DNA of 64,000 nt from JBCBKU01 sp965267475 (GCA_965267475.1 OZ254079.1:1984001-2048000), one strand, 5' to 3'; positions 8,983 through 17,396 are shown, numbered from the stretch's first letter. Numbers and translations: made by a program. The notes: generated by a model from the sequence alone, not told the origin.

Positions 8983-9450
8983 CTATTGCGGCGCATCTCC
9001 CTTGCGCCATGTCACGGTCAGGTCGGTCCCTGACTGTTCATAAAGTTTCGAGATCGGGCAATATTTGGCGGTCTCGATCGCGACCGCATTCAGTTCACTG
9101 TCGGTCGCGGGCCCGTCCGCCGTGACCACCAGCCGGATGGCCGTGAACGGCACATCGACTTCTTCCATCAGCAACACACCGCGGCGGTCAAAGTCCACCT
9201 CCATCTCGAACTTGAGCTGTCCGATATCGATTCCGAGGCTGTGGGCGCATTTGTTGCCGATGACATTGGTGCAGCCGATCAGCGCGGAATAGGCCGTCGC
9301 CGTGGGCGAGGGGCCTTCGCCTGTTCCGCCCCGCGCGACCGGTTCGTCGATCACGGTTGTCAGCCCGTCAACATCGGTTTCGCTGCGGGCATGGCTTGTC
9401 CCGCGCCCGGTCAGCTTGATGGTCATATGGGTCTTTTGCCGGATCGCCAT
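8983..9450 (-). CDS. OsmC/Ohr family protein
   Basis: About 155 residues from the ATG at 9450, which has GAGG five bases upstream and begins eight bases after the nitroreductase stop; a longer in-frame extension would run through the nitroreductase gene and is rejected. The two family cysteines are present: Cys60 in ALIGCTN and Cys131 in AKYCPISK. OsmC/Ohr proteins reduce organic peroxides with a thiol donor in the cytoplasm. In this operon it may protect oxygen-dependent ring cleavage or act on a reactive intermediate. It is 12 bases upstream of DctP. Confidence 0.83.
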   Translation of the reverse strand: MAIRQKTHMTIKLTGRGTSHARSETDVDGLTTVIDEPVARGGTGEGPSPTATAYSALIGCTNVIGNKCAHSLGIDIGQLKFEMEVDFDRRGVLLMEEVDVPFTAIRLVVTADGPATDSELNAVAIETAKYCPISKLYEQSGTDLTVTWRKGDAPQ

Positions 9451-9457
9451 CAGCGCC

Positions 9458-10123
9458 TCACGCGAAGGAACAGGCTTTGTCGAACGGAAAGCGCGGCAAT
9501 TTCTGAAACAGTGCGCTTTCGTCGGCATAGCCAAGGTTGCAGAGGAAGTTCGACCGAAGCGATGTGCCAGCAAAGAATGCATCATCGACCGCCTGGTTCG
9601 AGAAGCCCGACATCGCGCCGACATCCAGCCCAAGCGCCCGTGCTGCGATCATGAAATAGGCGCCTTGCAATGTGCCGTTCCGAAACGCCGTTGCCTCGAT
9701 ATGCGCGGGCTTGCCTTCGAACATCGGGCGGCGATCTTCGTGGGGGAAGAGAAACGGCAATTCGGTCCAGAACTCCAGGTCATGGGCGATGATCGCCGTC
9801 ACCGGGGCCGATTTCATCTTCTCGACATTCTTGGGCTTCAAGGATGGGGCGAGCCGTTCCTTCCCGTCTTCGGACGTCACGAAGACAATCCGGGCAGGGC
9901 AACAGTTCATCGAGGTTGGGCCCGCCGCCATGATCTCGTAAATCGCTTCGAGAGTTGCGCGCGTCACCGGCTTGTCCGTCCAGGCATAGTGGGACCGGGC
10001 CTCGCGCAAAATCAGATCAATCGCGTCCCCGGACAGGGTCGGCATTCGGGCCTTGAGCGCGCGAAACCCCTCTTGCGCCTCGGCGCGCAGGGCGTCCAGA
10101 TCTGCTCCGCTTGGTGCGTTCAT
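9458..10123 (-). CDS. Nitroreductase family protein, RutE/HadB (malonic semialdehyde reductase) type
   Basis: About 221 residues from the ATG at 10123, which overlaps the stop of the upstream hydrolase by four bases. It follows E. coli RutE closely: GPTSMNCCPARIVFVTS for FMN binding, APVTAIIAHDLEFWTELP, the LLFPH-like FLFPHEDRRP, ETAFRN-like EATAFRNGTLQGAYF, and ALGLDVGAMSGF. RutE reduces malonic semialdehyde (or a toxic derivative) to 3-hydroxypropionate in pyrimidine degradation, but no other rut genes are here. The nearby malonyl-CoA decarboxylase suggests that three-carbon malonyl or malonate-semialdehyde units arise in this pathway. That link is inference. Confidence 0.82.
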   Translation of the reverse strand: MNAPSGADLDALRAEAQEGFRALKARMPTLSGDAIDLILREARSHYAWTDKPVTRATLEAIYEIMAAGPTSMNCCPARIVFVTSEDGKERLAPSLKPKNVEKMKSAPVTAIIAHDLEFWTELPFLFPHEDRRPMFEGKPAHIEATAFRNGTLQGAYFMIAARALGLDVGAMSGFSNQAVDDAFFAGTSLRSNFLCNLGYADESALFQKLPRFPFDKACSFA

Positions 10124-11001
10124 TCTGCGGCCTCGCTGGTCAGAACATCTTCCTCGGCCACGATAGGGTTGGCGCAGATGCCGATCCCTTCGATCTCGAT
10201 CTCGACGGTTTCGCCGGGCTTCAACCAACGCGGCGGGGTCTTGGCGTGTCCGACGCCCGGGGGGGTTCCCATTGCGATCATGTCGCCCGGATCCAACGTG
10301 GCATATTCGGAAATCGTCGCGATTGTTTTGGCAACGGGCCAAAGCATGTCAGCCGTACTGGCGCTTTGCAGGATTTCGTCGCCCACGCGGGATTCGATTT
10401 TCAGTCCGGTTGCGCCTTCAGGCAACTCGTCCGGGGTCACGACAAAGGGCCCAATCGGTCCCGTCGCGTCAAAGTTTTTGCCGGGCGTCCATTGATGGGT
10501 CTTCCGCTGATAGTCGCGGACCGAGCCGTCGTTGAAGATCGTATAACCAAAGATGTGATCCAGCGCGTCTTCTTCGCGGATATGCTTTCCGCCAGTTCCG
10601 ATGATCACCATCAGTTCGGCCTCATAATCCAGCCGCTCGGAACAGCTAGGCCGGATCATCGGCGCACCGGCGGGGATCAGCGAGTTTAGACCCCGCATGA
10701 ACAAGGCAGGATAATCGGGAATGTCATAACCGCCTTCCTTGATGTGATCCACGTAGTTCAGGCCCAGACAAATTGTCTTTCCTGGGCGCGCGACCGGCAA
10801 CATGGGTTCGATTGCTTGCACGGGTTCTTCCACGGCGTCGCTAATGCGGGCCATCAGATCGTCAATGTCAGCCGTGCCGGAGATCAAAGCCGAAAGGTCT
10901 GATCCGACCGCAGGGTCCAGCGAAGTCAGGTTCCTTGCCACAGCTCCATCGACGACATACACCGCTGGCCCTTTGGCCCCGCGCCCAACCAGAAATCGCA
11001 T
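10120..11001 (-). CDS. Fumarylacetoacetate hydrolase family protein
   Basis: A 293-residue protein with the FAH C-terminal catalytic domain from about residue 75: LGLNYVDHIKE, PALFMRGLNSL, the metal-binding DYEAELMVIIG (Glu/Asp ligands) and later YTIFNDGSVRDYQRK and GDMIAMGTPPGVGHAK. The fold hydrolyses or hydrates C-C or C=C bonds of dioxo acids, using a divalent metal, and includes hydratases and isomerases of aromatic meta-cleavage pathways. It is first in the minus-strand operon behind the shared promoter at about 11002-11094. The exact substrate is unknown. Confidence 0.9.
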   Translation of the reverse strand: MRFLVGRGAKGPAVYVVDGAVARNLTSLDPAVGSDLSALISGTADIDDLMARISDAVEEPVQAIEPMLPVARPGKTICLGLNYVDHIKEGGYDIPDYPALFMRGLNSLIPAGAPMIRPSCSERLDYEAELMVIIGTGGKHIREEDALDHIFGYTIFNDGSVRDYQRKTHQWTPGKNFDATGPIGPFVVTPDELPEGATGLKIESRVGDEILQSASTADMLWPVAKTIATISEYATLDPGDMIAMGTPPGVGHAKTPPRWLKPGETVEIEIEGIGICANPIVAEEDVLTSEAAE

Positions 11002-11032
11002 TTGGTTTTCTCCCTTTGCCTATAATTTTGGC

Positions 11033-11078
11033 GACAAAAAATAACGTTGTCAAATAATATCGATTTTTTTAACGTTGT
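11033..11078. promoter_or_regulatory. Divergent promoter/operator region with repeated TAACGTTGT
   Basis: The 9-mer TAACGTTGT occurs twice in the same orientation, at 11042-11050 and 11070-11078, 28 bases apart; each contains the palindrome AACGTT. In addition GACAA (11033-11037) and TTGTC (11047-11051) form a short inverted repeat. The segment is unusually A/T rich for this genome. A minus-strand TTGACA (11052 to 11047) can serve as the -35 of the operon starting at 11001. A GntR/FCD regulator is encoded within the cluster, and such a site is its natural target; that assignment is inference. Confidence 0.5.
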
Positions 11079-11094
11079 AGGAGGAGGTCGCCCC

Positions 11095-11481
11095 ATGCCC
11101 AATTTTTCGGAATACAAAGAGATTGCCAAAAGCCGCGGCGCGCTCGCCTGGGAAGTGTATGTCGTGATCAGCAGGCCCCTGGTCGGCCCGGAGGAATTTT
11201 CCAAGCATCTGCCGGATCATCTGGACTATCTTGCAGAACAGGAAAGGGTGGGTCGGCTGATGATGGCAGGTCCTTTGTCGGACGAAGAGGGCGAGGGGAT
11301 GAGCGGAATTGGGCTTTTGATCTGGCGGGCGGAAAGCTGGGAAGAGGCCCGGAAACTCGCAGCCGGCGACCCGATGCATGTCGCAGGTGTGAAAGAGTTC
11401 GAGATGCGCCGCTGGTTGATCAACGAAGGCAGTGTGAACGTGCGCGTGGGGCTTTCAACCAAAGACATCGCGCTAGATTAG
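11095..11481 (+). CDS. YciI-like (YCII) family protein
   Basis: About 128 residues from the ATG at 11095, selected because AGGAGGAGGT lies just upstream. The protein shows the ferredoxin-like YCII pattern: SKHLPDHLDYLAEQERVGRL, MAGPLSD, and the Asp-Pro pair in AAGDPMHVAG followed by EMRRWLI. Some YCII members act in aromatic catabolism; TftG of the 2,4,5-trichlorophenoxyacetate pathway works on a chlorohydroxyquinol beside a hydroxyquinol dioxygenase. A comparable role here is a reasonable inference given the dioxygenase in the divergent operon. It is followed six bases later by the malonyl-CoA decarboxylase gene. Confidence 0.78.
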   Translation: MPNFSEYKEIAKSRGALAWEVYVVISRPLVGPEEFSKHLPDHLDYLAEQERVGRLMMAGPLSDEEGEGMSGIGLLIWRAESWEEARKLAAGDPMHVAGVKEFEMRRWLINEGSVNVRVGLSTKDIALD

Positions 11482-11486
11482 GCGCT

Positions 11487-12797
11487 ATGGCAAGTATAGG
11501 ACCCAGCGGATATTTTGCCGGGCTGCTTTCCTCGGTGTTCGAGCCGCGCCACCCTGCGCGGGACATTCGGGACAGCCGGTCGATCATTGAACAATCGCGG
11601 GCACTTTTGGCGGCACGCGGTGACACGGCCATCCTGCGGCTGGCCAGGTCGATCCTGGCGACATATGCGGATCTGACGCAGGAAGGACGCCAAGGTTTCT
11701 TTCGTTTTCTTGCCGATGATCTTGATGTCGATCCGGCGGCGGTGGGTGCGCTGGCCGCGGCTTACGCCCAAGACCCAAGTGCCAAGGCACTGGCTGCCCT
11801 GTCCAGCGCGTCCGAACCGCCGCGCCAGGAACTGTTCCGCCGATTGAACTATGCAGAGGGCGCGACTGCGGATCTGGTTGCGATGCGTCAGTACCTATTG
11901 CGCGAGATCCCGGACAATCCGGACTTCGCCAAAATCGACCTTGATATGGTCCATCTGTTCCTGTCCTGGTTCAATCGGGGCTTTCTTGTCCTTCGACGGG
12001 TCGACTGGTCCACCCCGGCAGACATACTGGAAAAGATCATCGCCTATGAAGCGGTGCATCAGATCAACGATTGGGACGATCTCAGGCGCCGCACGCAACC
12101 GGCCGACCGCCGATGCTACGCCTATTTCCACCCGCGCATGCCGGAAGACCCGCTGATATTCGTCGAGATCGCCTTGACGAAGGACATCCCGACCTCGATC
12201 CAGGCGGTCCTGTCGGAAGAGCGGGATCCGGACGCAGTTGAGGGGCTGAAGACGGCGGTTTTCTATTCGATTTCGAACTGCCAGCCGGGACTTCAGGGTA
12301 TCTCATTCGGTGAAGCGTTGATCAAACGCGTGGTGGCAGATCTGTCGAAAGAACTTCCGGATCTGAAGACCTTCGTGACGCTCTCGCCGATCCCCGGGTT
12401 CCGGCGCTGGCTTGAGGGCGGTGGTCGAGTGCCGGAACGGTCCCAAAAAGAGATCAGGGTGGCGGCCGAGGCGGGGACAGGTGAGGATCGTGTGGCCGAA
12501 TTGGCCGCCTATTATCTGATGCGGGCGAAACGACCAGACAAGCAGCCCAGTGACCCGGTTGCTCGGTTCCATCTGTCCAACGGGGCACGGATTCACAACG
12601 TCCTTGCCGGGGCGGATCTGTCCGAGAACGGGATCGCGCAGGCTTTCGGTGCGATGGTCAACTACCGCTATGATCTACCGGATCTTGAGGTCAACAGCGA
12701 TGCCTTTGCCAATCAATCCAAGGTGGCCGTGTCCCGGCGGGTTCAGCTTCTCTGCCGTCAGGGCGCATCGCTTTTGAAGAAATGGGCGGCTGACTAG
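11487..12797 (+). CDS. Malonyl-CoA decarboxylase
   Basis: A 436-residue protein matching malonyl-CoA decarboxylase over its whole length: a helical N-terminal domain (about 1-170, including LRRVDWSTPA) and the acetyltransferase-like catalytic domain. The latter carries YFHPRMPEDPLIFVEIALT, FVTLSPIPGFRRWL (catalytic Ser region) and the C-terminal FHLSNGARIHNVLAGAD followed by GAMVNYRYDL (catalytic His region). It converts malonyl-CoA to acetyl-CoA and CO2. Located after the YciI gene and convergent with the GntR gene (gap six bases). Its presence in a catabolic cluster suggests a malonate or malonyl-CoA by-product. Confidence 0.92.
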   Translation: MASIGPSGYFAGLLSSVFEPRHPARDIRDSRSIIEQSRALLAARGDTAILRLARSILATYADLTQEGRQGFFRFLADDLDVDPAAVGALAAAYAQDPSAKALAALSSASEPPRQELFRRLNYAEGATADLVAMRQYLLREIPDNPDFAKIDLDMVHLFLSWFNRGFLVLRRVDWSTPADILEKIIAYEAVHQINDWDDLRRRTQPADRRCYAYFHPRMPEDPLIFVEIALTKDIPTSIQAVLSEERDPDAVEGLKTAVFYSISNCQPGLQGISFGEALIKRVVADLSKELPDLKTFVTLSPIPGFRRWLEGGGRVPERSQKEIRVAAEAGTGEDRVAELAAYYLMRAKRPDKQPSDPVARFHLSNGARIHNVLAGADLSENGIAQAFGAMVNYRYDLPDLEVNSDAFANQSKVAVSRRVQLLCRQGASLLKKWAAD

Positions 12798-12803
12798 GGC
12801 AGT

Positions 12804-13484
12804 TCACCCGTCGAAGTGGTCGACCAGGAACTGACCGGTGCGACGATAATGTTGCAGCAGCGCTGCCGTCGTCAGGTCCGCATTCCGATCAAGCGCCGCA
12901 TTCAAGATTTCAGTATGTTCCGAGCTGACGTCCCGGGATCTGTAATTCTTCATGCGTCCGGCCAGATATCGATATCTGATATTCAAATCATAAAGTTGGT
13001 CGCAGATCTTCATCAGGATCGGTGACGTGCACGCGGCCAGAAGCGCCATGTGGAACGCCTTGTGCTGACGTTCAAATGCGGGGAGGTCGTCGCGCGGTGT
13101 GCGCACCATCCGGTGATGGGCAAGCACCAGGTTTTCCTCCCAAGGGGCGTCGGCTGCTGCCAAGCTTTCCCTGAGCGCCATTTCCTCCAAAGCGCACCTA
13201 AGCTTAAGGATCTCGCGAAACTGAGCGCCGCTGACATCGGCGACGCGGAACCCGCGTTGGTCCAAGCGCTCGACCAGTTGATCGGATGTCAAAAGGCTCA
13301 GGGCTTCGCGAATGGGCGACGCACCGGTATCCATGCTTTGCTTCAGGCTTTCGACCTTCAGCCGAGACCCGGGCGCTGCTTCACCGGTAAGAATGTCTTC
13401 ACGCAAACGCTCATAAACCTGCTGAGTGATGGATACGGACTTGCCCGGGCCGTCCGGCTTGAAGGACTGTTCGGTCTTGTTCAT
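12804..13484 (-). CDS. GntR family transcriptional regulator with FCD domain
   Basis: A 226-residue regulator. The winged helix (about 15-85) includes QQVYERLREDILTGEAAPGSRLK and PIREALSLLTSDQLVERLDQRGFRV; the C-terminal all-helical FCD ligand domain has RCALEEMALRESL and metal/ligand-site His residues in QHKAFHMALLAACTSP and SSEHTEILNAAL. FCD regulators usually repress catabolic genes and are released by a carboxylate intermediate. It is transcribed away from the GH2-SDR pair and towards malonyl-CoA decarboxylase, so it may control both sides of the cluster. Confidence 0.9.
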   Translation of the reverse strand: MNKTEQSFKPDGPGKSVSITQQVYERLREDILTGEAAPGSRLKVESLKQSMDTGASPIREALSLLTSDQLVERLDQRGFRVADVSGAQFREILKLRCALEEMALRESLAAADAPWEENLVLAHHRMVRTPRDDLPAFERQHKAFHMALLAACTSPILMKICDQLYDLNIRYRYLAGRMKNYRSRDVSSEHTEILNAALDRNADLTTAALLQHYRRTGQFLVDHFDG

Positions 13485-13612
13485 TGGGCGCGTATCCGGT
13501 TGTTCACTCTGTTCGCCGCATACTAGCGCGCGGGAACCGGAAAATCGACAAAATGGTTTGAACCTGCAAATTGGCCGTGAATACTGGGCGGGCGAACGGT
13601 GCGGGGCTCAGA

Positions 13613-15883
13613 ATGCGATCCATACGATCCTTCAACACTGGATGGAGATTTTCAGCAGGTTTCGATCTGCACAAGGCGGGCAAGACCTTGGCGGGTGAAC
13701 CCGTGCTTCTTCCCCACACCGCAGTCGAGACGCCGCTTTCCTATCTGGACGAGACCGCATACCAGCGCCCGTTCACCTATCAAGCCGTCTTGCCGTGGGA
13801 TGAGGCCTTCGCGGACCAAGATGTCGTTCTACAATTTGACGCCGCGATGGCCGATGCGGGCGTTTACCTGAACGGGGCTGAAGTGGCCGCCCATCGAGAT
13901 GGTTACACGCCGTTTGAAGCACGCCTAACGGGCGAGCTTCAGCGAGGCGATAACCTGATCACCGTCAAGATCGACGGATCGGAAAACCCGGCGATCCCAC
14001 CCTTTGGGGGGCGGATCGACTATCTGACCTATGCCGGGATCTATCGCGATGTCTGGTTGGTCACCCGGCCAGTCGTCTCGATCCGGAATATTAAGGTCGA
14101 GGCGCGCGACATTCTACAAGATATCAAGGCGATGGATGTCTATGTTGATGTTCAGGACCCTGACGAAACAGGGCAGGCCGGGGTGTTGACGGCGCGACTT
14201 TTGGGCCCTGACGGCAGCACGATTGCTGAAAGCTCGGTATCCGCAGGCGCAGGCCGAACCAAGCTGACCTTCGCGGGCCTTGAGGACATTGAACTTTGGG
14301 ATCTGGATCGACCGGTGCTGTACCGGGTGCAGGTCGAACTCGACACACCCGCCGGTCCGGATCGGTTTGCGTGCAATTTCGGGTTCCGCAAGGCGGAGTT
14401 CCGGCCTGACGGGTTTTTTCTGAACGGCAATCGCATCAAGCTGATGGGGCTGAACAGACACCAGTCCTTTCCATATTCCGGATATGCACAGGGCAAGGCG
14501 TCACAGGAACGCGATGCCGAAATCCTGAAGCGCGAACTCGCCTGCAATGTGGTGCGCACGTCGCATTACCCGCAAAGCCCCTGGTTCCTGGATCACTGCG
14601 ACCGGATCGGGCTTCTGGTCCTGACCGAAATCCCTGGCTGGCAACATATCGGCGATCAAGTCTGGAAGGACGAGGCCGTGCGAAATGTGCGCCGGATGAT
14701 CGAACGGGACTGGAACCATCCGTCCATTATCACCTGGGGTGTCCGTATCAACGAATCCGAGGACGATCATGACTTCTACAGCGCCACGAATGCCTTGGCG
14801 CGAAAGCTGGATCCAACCCGACAGACCAGCGGTATCCGGAAACATGCCCGTAGCGAGCTTCTGGAAGACATCTATACGATGAATGATTTTACCCAGGGTT
14901 CAGAGGAAATCGACGGGGGGAACCTGCCTGCATTGAAAACGCAGAGGGAGCAGACCGGTTTGTCCAATGCCGTGCCCTACATGGTGACGGAATGTAATGG
15001 GCATATGTTTCCCACCAAGGTTTTTGATCAGGAGCAGCGCCAAGCCGAGCATGTATTGCGTCACCTGAATGTGCTCGACCGGGCGTTTGGGGATCCCGAG
15101 ATTGCCGGCGTCATTGGCTGGTGCATGTTTGACTACAACACGCACAAGGACTTCGGGTCAGGCGACCGGATCTGCCACCATGGCGTGCTGACCATGTTCC
15201 GTGAGCCCAAGTTCGCGGCCTTCGCCTATGCCAGCCAGGGGGATCCCGTTGTCCGGCCAGTGTTGAAACCCGTCACGTTCTATGCGCGGGGCGAAAGGAA
15301 CATCGGTGGTATTCTGCCTTTGATCGTCCTGACCAACTGCGACGCCGTTCAGCTTCAGTTTCCGGACGGCACGGCTCAGCAGTTCACACCGGCACGGGAT
15401 CGCTTTCCGAATTTGCCGCATGCGCCAGTGATCATTGGACGCGACGACGTGGACGTTGACACATTTGGGAAATGGGGCATGAACTGGCAGGATCTGGACG
15501 TACAGGGCCTTCTTGACGGCAAAGTGGTCATTCACCAGCGCTTTGCGGCGGACCCGGTGCCAACAAGGTTGGAGGTGCGGCCGGACAGATCCGAAATATC
15601 TGCCACCGATGGGGGCGAAGTGCGCGTTGCGGTGCGTGCGCTTGATCAGGCAGGGAACGGTCTTCCATTCCTGGCCGATCAGGCCACGATCCGGATCGAA
15701 GGACCCGCAGACTTGATCGGACCCGCCGCCTCACCTTTGATCGGGGGAACAACGGCATTCTGGATCCGGGCCACCGGCACGGAAGGTGACGTTCGGATCA
15801 GCGTCGCGACAAATATCTTCGCACCGGTCGATCTGGCGGTTGCGGCAGTCGCACACGAACCTGATGGGGGAAGCACCCACTGA
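13613..15883 (+). CDS. Glycoside hydrolase family 2 protein (beta-glycosidase)
   Basis: About 756 residues from the ATG at 13613 (a TTG at 13571 is in frame but adds an unconserved leader). Domains in order: jelly-roll sugar-binding domain (1-165), Ig-like domain (165-265), TIM barrel (about 270-560) and C-terminal beta domains. The barrel has NGNRIKLMGLNRHQSFP, WNHPSIITWGVRINES with the acid/base Glu, and MVTECNGHMFPTK with the likely nucleophile Glu, then WCMFDYNTH. It resembles beta-galactosidase/beta-glucuronidase relatives. No signal peptide is visible, so it should act in the cytoplasm on an imported glycoside. It overlaps the SDR start by one base (TGATG). Confidence 0.88.
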   Translation: MRSIRSFNTGWRFSAGFDLHKAGKTLAGEPVLLPHTAVETPLSYLDETAYQRPFTYQAVLPWDEAFADQDVVLQFDAAMADAGVYLNGAEVAAHRDGYTPFEARLTGELQRGDNLITVKIDGSENPAIPPFGGRIDYLTYAGIYRDVWLVTRPVVSIRNIKVEARDILQDIKAMDVYVDVQDPDETGQAGVLTARLLGPDGSTIAESSVSAGAGRTKLTFAGLEDIELWDLDRPVLYRVQVELDTPAGPDRFACNFGFRKAEFRPDGFFLNGNRIKLMGLNRHQSFPYSGYAQGKASQERDAEILKRELACNVVRTSHYPQSPWFLDHCDRIGLLVLTEIPGWQHIGDQVWKDEAVRNVRRMIERDWNHPSIITWGVRINESEDDHDFYSATNALARKLDPTRQTSGIRKHARSELLEDIYTMNDFTQGSEEIDGGNLPALKTQREQTGLSNAVPYMVTECNGHMFPTKVFDQEQRQAEHVLRHLNVLDRAFGDPEIAGVIGWCMFDYNTHKDFGSGDRICHHGVLTMFREPKFAAFAYASQGDPVVRPVLKPVTFYARGERNIGGILPLIVLTNCDAVQLQFPDGTAQQFTPARDRFPNLPHAPVIIGRDDVDVDTFGKWGMNWQDLDVQGLLDGKVVIHQRFAADPVPTRLEVRPDRSEISATDGGEVRVAVRALDQAGNGLPFLADQATIRIEGPADLIGPAASPLIGGTTAFWIRATGTEGDVRISVATNIFAPVDLAVAAVAHEPDGGSTH

Positions 15884-16638
15884 TGAACCACTATGATTTT
15901 AAAGGCCGCGTCGCTGTTGTGACCGGCGGCGGACAGGGCATCGGTTTCAGCGTGGCCGAACGCATATTGGCAGGGGGCGGCGTCGTGGCGATCTGGGACA
16001 TCGACCCCGAACAACTTGGCGCGATGCATGACCGGCTCGGCGTCGGCCCGGATCGGGCTTTGGCCCTGCTGGTCGACATCAGCGACTTCGGCGCTGTCAG
16101 GAACGCGACTGCGTCTGTGATCGAAACCTTCGGCAGGATCGATGTTCTGATCAACAATGCAGCAATCGTTGGTCCCAACGCCCCGACATGGGCGTATCCC
16201 GACGGCGCATTCGAAGACGTGGTTCGGGTTGGACTCATCGGGACCTATTACGTGTCCAAAGCGATCGTGCCGCATATGATTGCCGAAAATTACGGGCGCA
16301 TCGTCAATCTCAGCTCGGTCGCTGGGAAGGAAGGCAACCCGGGCGCCCCGGCCTATTCGTCAACCAAGGCGGCGGTGATGGCCCTGACCAAGTCGCTTGG
16401 GAAAGAGCTTGCCGACAAGAACATCTCGGTCAACGCGGTGACCCCCGCCGTCGCGAAAACCAAGCTCGCGCTCAGTCAGGATCCGGAGTTTCTGAAAATG
16501 ATTGTCGGAAAGATCCCGCGCGGCCGGATGCTGGAACTTTCCGAAGCAGCCTCCATGATTTGTTGGCTTGCTACTGAAGAGAACTCGTTCACCACAGGCG
16601 GCATCTTTGATCTCTCAGGCGGGCGCGCGACGTATTAG
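15883..16638 (+). CDS. SDR family oxidoreductase
   Basis: A 251-residue classical short-chain dehydrogenase: cofactor motif TGGGQGIG (14-21), NNAA (91-94), Ser in LSSVAG (about 143-148) and the YSSTK catalytic pair (Tyr158, Lys162). Asp after the second beta strand (IWDID) favours NAD(H). It is translationally coupled to the GH2 gene and might oxidise the sugar or aglycone that the glycosidase releases. The substrate is not identifiable from sequence. Confidence 0.9.
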   Translation: MNHYDFKGRVAVVTGGGQGIGFSVAERILAGGGVVAIWDIDPEQLGAMHDRLGVGPDRALALLVDISDFGAVRNATASVIETFGRIDVLINNAAIVGPNAPTWAYPDGAFEDVVRVGLIGTYYVSKAIVPHMIAENYGRIVNLSSVAGKEGNPGAPAYSSTKAAVMALTKSLGKELADKNISVNAVTPAVAKTKLALSQDPEFLKMIVGKIPRGRMLELSEAASMICWLATEENSFTTGGIFDLSGGRATY

Positions 16639-16654
16639 GGCCGAAGTCGGCCAA

Positions 16655-16726
16655 TTCACGGCAAATATCCGCGAAAACGGAAAAACTCACGCTGAACTGA
16701 CGTGCTGATGCGGCTGGTGATCACGC
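16655..16726 (+). promoter_or_regulatory. TCACG-core repeats upstream of the DsrE operon
   Basis: In the 150 bases before the DsrE gene the core TCACG appears in TTCACGG (16655-16661), CTCACGC (16686-16692) and ATCACGC (16720-16726). A related CTGACGT sits 11 bases after the second copy (16697). The same core is repeated at about 11-base steps near 19983-20012 beside the BTAD regulator gene. Regulators of the SARP/BTAD type bind direct heptamers at 11-base period, so this is a candidate operator. The match is by eye and some copies may be chance. Confidence 0.4.
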
Positions 16727-16789
16727 CGAGTATCCGGCTGCCCGACACATTGGTCTCCATCGAAACGACGAACTTATGGAGATTTGAAT

Positions 16790-17140
16790 ATGTCGTACTT
16801 GATCAATTCGAGCTTCGGTCCCGAAGACATGGAGCGGGCCACCGTGCCCTTCATCCTGGCCAATGCCGCCGCCAATCGCGGTCCCGCAATGGCTTTTCTG
16901 ACCGGTGATGCGCTGAACCTTGTTGTTGAGGGGCGCGCCAAAGGTCTTGTCGCCGAAGGTTACACGCCGGTGGCCGATCTTATCGAGGAATTCACCGGGA
17001 AGGGCGGTCAAATCATCGTCTGCAAGGTCTGCGCAGCGGTGATGAGCATCGAAGATGGCGACCTGATTGAAGGCGCGGCCATCGGCGGTGCCCCCAACAC
17101 AATGGATTTCCTGGAAGCAGGCGGCAAGGTTCTGGTCTGA
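16790..17140 (+). CDS. DsrE family protein
   Basis: About 116 residues from the ATG at 16790, eight bases after GGAG; a TTG six bases earlier is less likely. The protein has the DsrE/DsrF-like alpha/beta pattern: ATVPFILANAAANRGPAMAFLTGDAL, a helix VADLIEEFTGKGGQIIVCKVCAAV with conserved cysteines in CKVC (about 79-82), then LIEGAAIGGAPNTMDFLEAGGKVL. DsrE relatives carry or transfer sulfane sulfur or act as redox adaptors. It heads a short operon with a DUF1127 protein and a GATase-like protein, and a cysteine synthase-glutaredoxin fusion lies nearby, which fits a thiol theme. Confidence 0.8.
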   Translation: MSYLINSSFGPEDMERATVPFILANAAANRGPAMAFLTGDALNLVVEGRAKGLVAEGYTPVADLIEEFTGKGGQIIVCKVCAAVMSIEDGDLIEGAAIGGAPNTMDFLEAGGKVLV

Positions 17141-17166
17141 GCCACCGCGAAAAATGGATTTGAGAC

Positions 17167-17328
17167 ATGACACATTTTGCACATGACGTCGCGGACCGTT
17201 TGGCCCGTACGGTGACGCGCCGCGGCCTGGCCCGGTTGAGCGATCACATGCTGAGCGATATTGGCTTTCGCCGCGAAGATCTTGCGCCCGCTCGGTTCCG
17301 CGAGATCTGGACCGAAAACCGGCGTTGA
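17167..17328 (+). CDS. DUF1127 small protein
   Basis: A 53-codon gene (ATG at 17167, TGA at 17326) encoding a basic, Arg-rich peptide with the DUF1127 signature: RRGLARLSDHMLSDIGFRRED. DUF1127 proteins of alphaproteobacteria are short, Arg-rich and in several species linked to RNA turnover, phosphate or stress regulation. It lies 26 bases after the DsrE gene in the same direction and 68 bases before the GATase-like gene. No strong Shine-Dalgarno is seen (TTGAGAC precedes the ATG). Confidence 0.8.
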   Translation: MTHFAHDVADRLARTVTRRGLARLSDHMLSDIGFRREDLAPARFREIWTENRR

Positions 17329-17396
17329 TACTTCAAACGGGGTCGGCTGATTTGATTTCCGACCCCGACTTTCTCAAGCAGATAGGAGGACGAACC

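Noticed and set aside
9458..10342. N-terminal extension of the nitroreductase gene to 10342
   Set aside because: The extension runs through the FAH-family gene and is Arg-rich without homology; the ATG at 10123 overlaps the upstream stop by four bases and begins the conserved protein.
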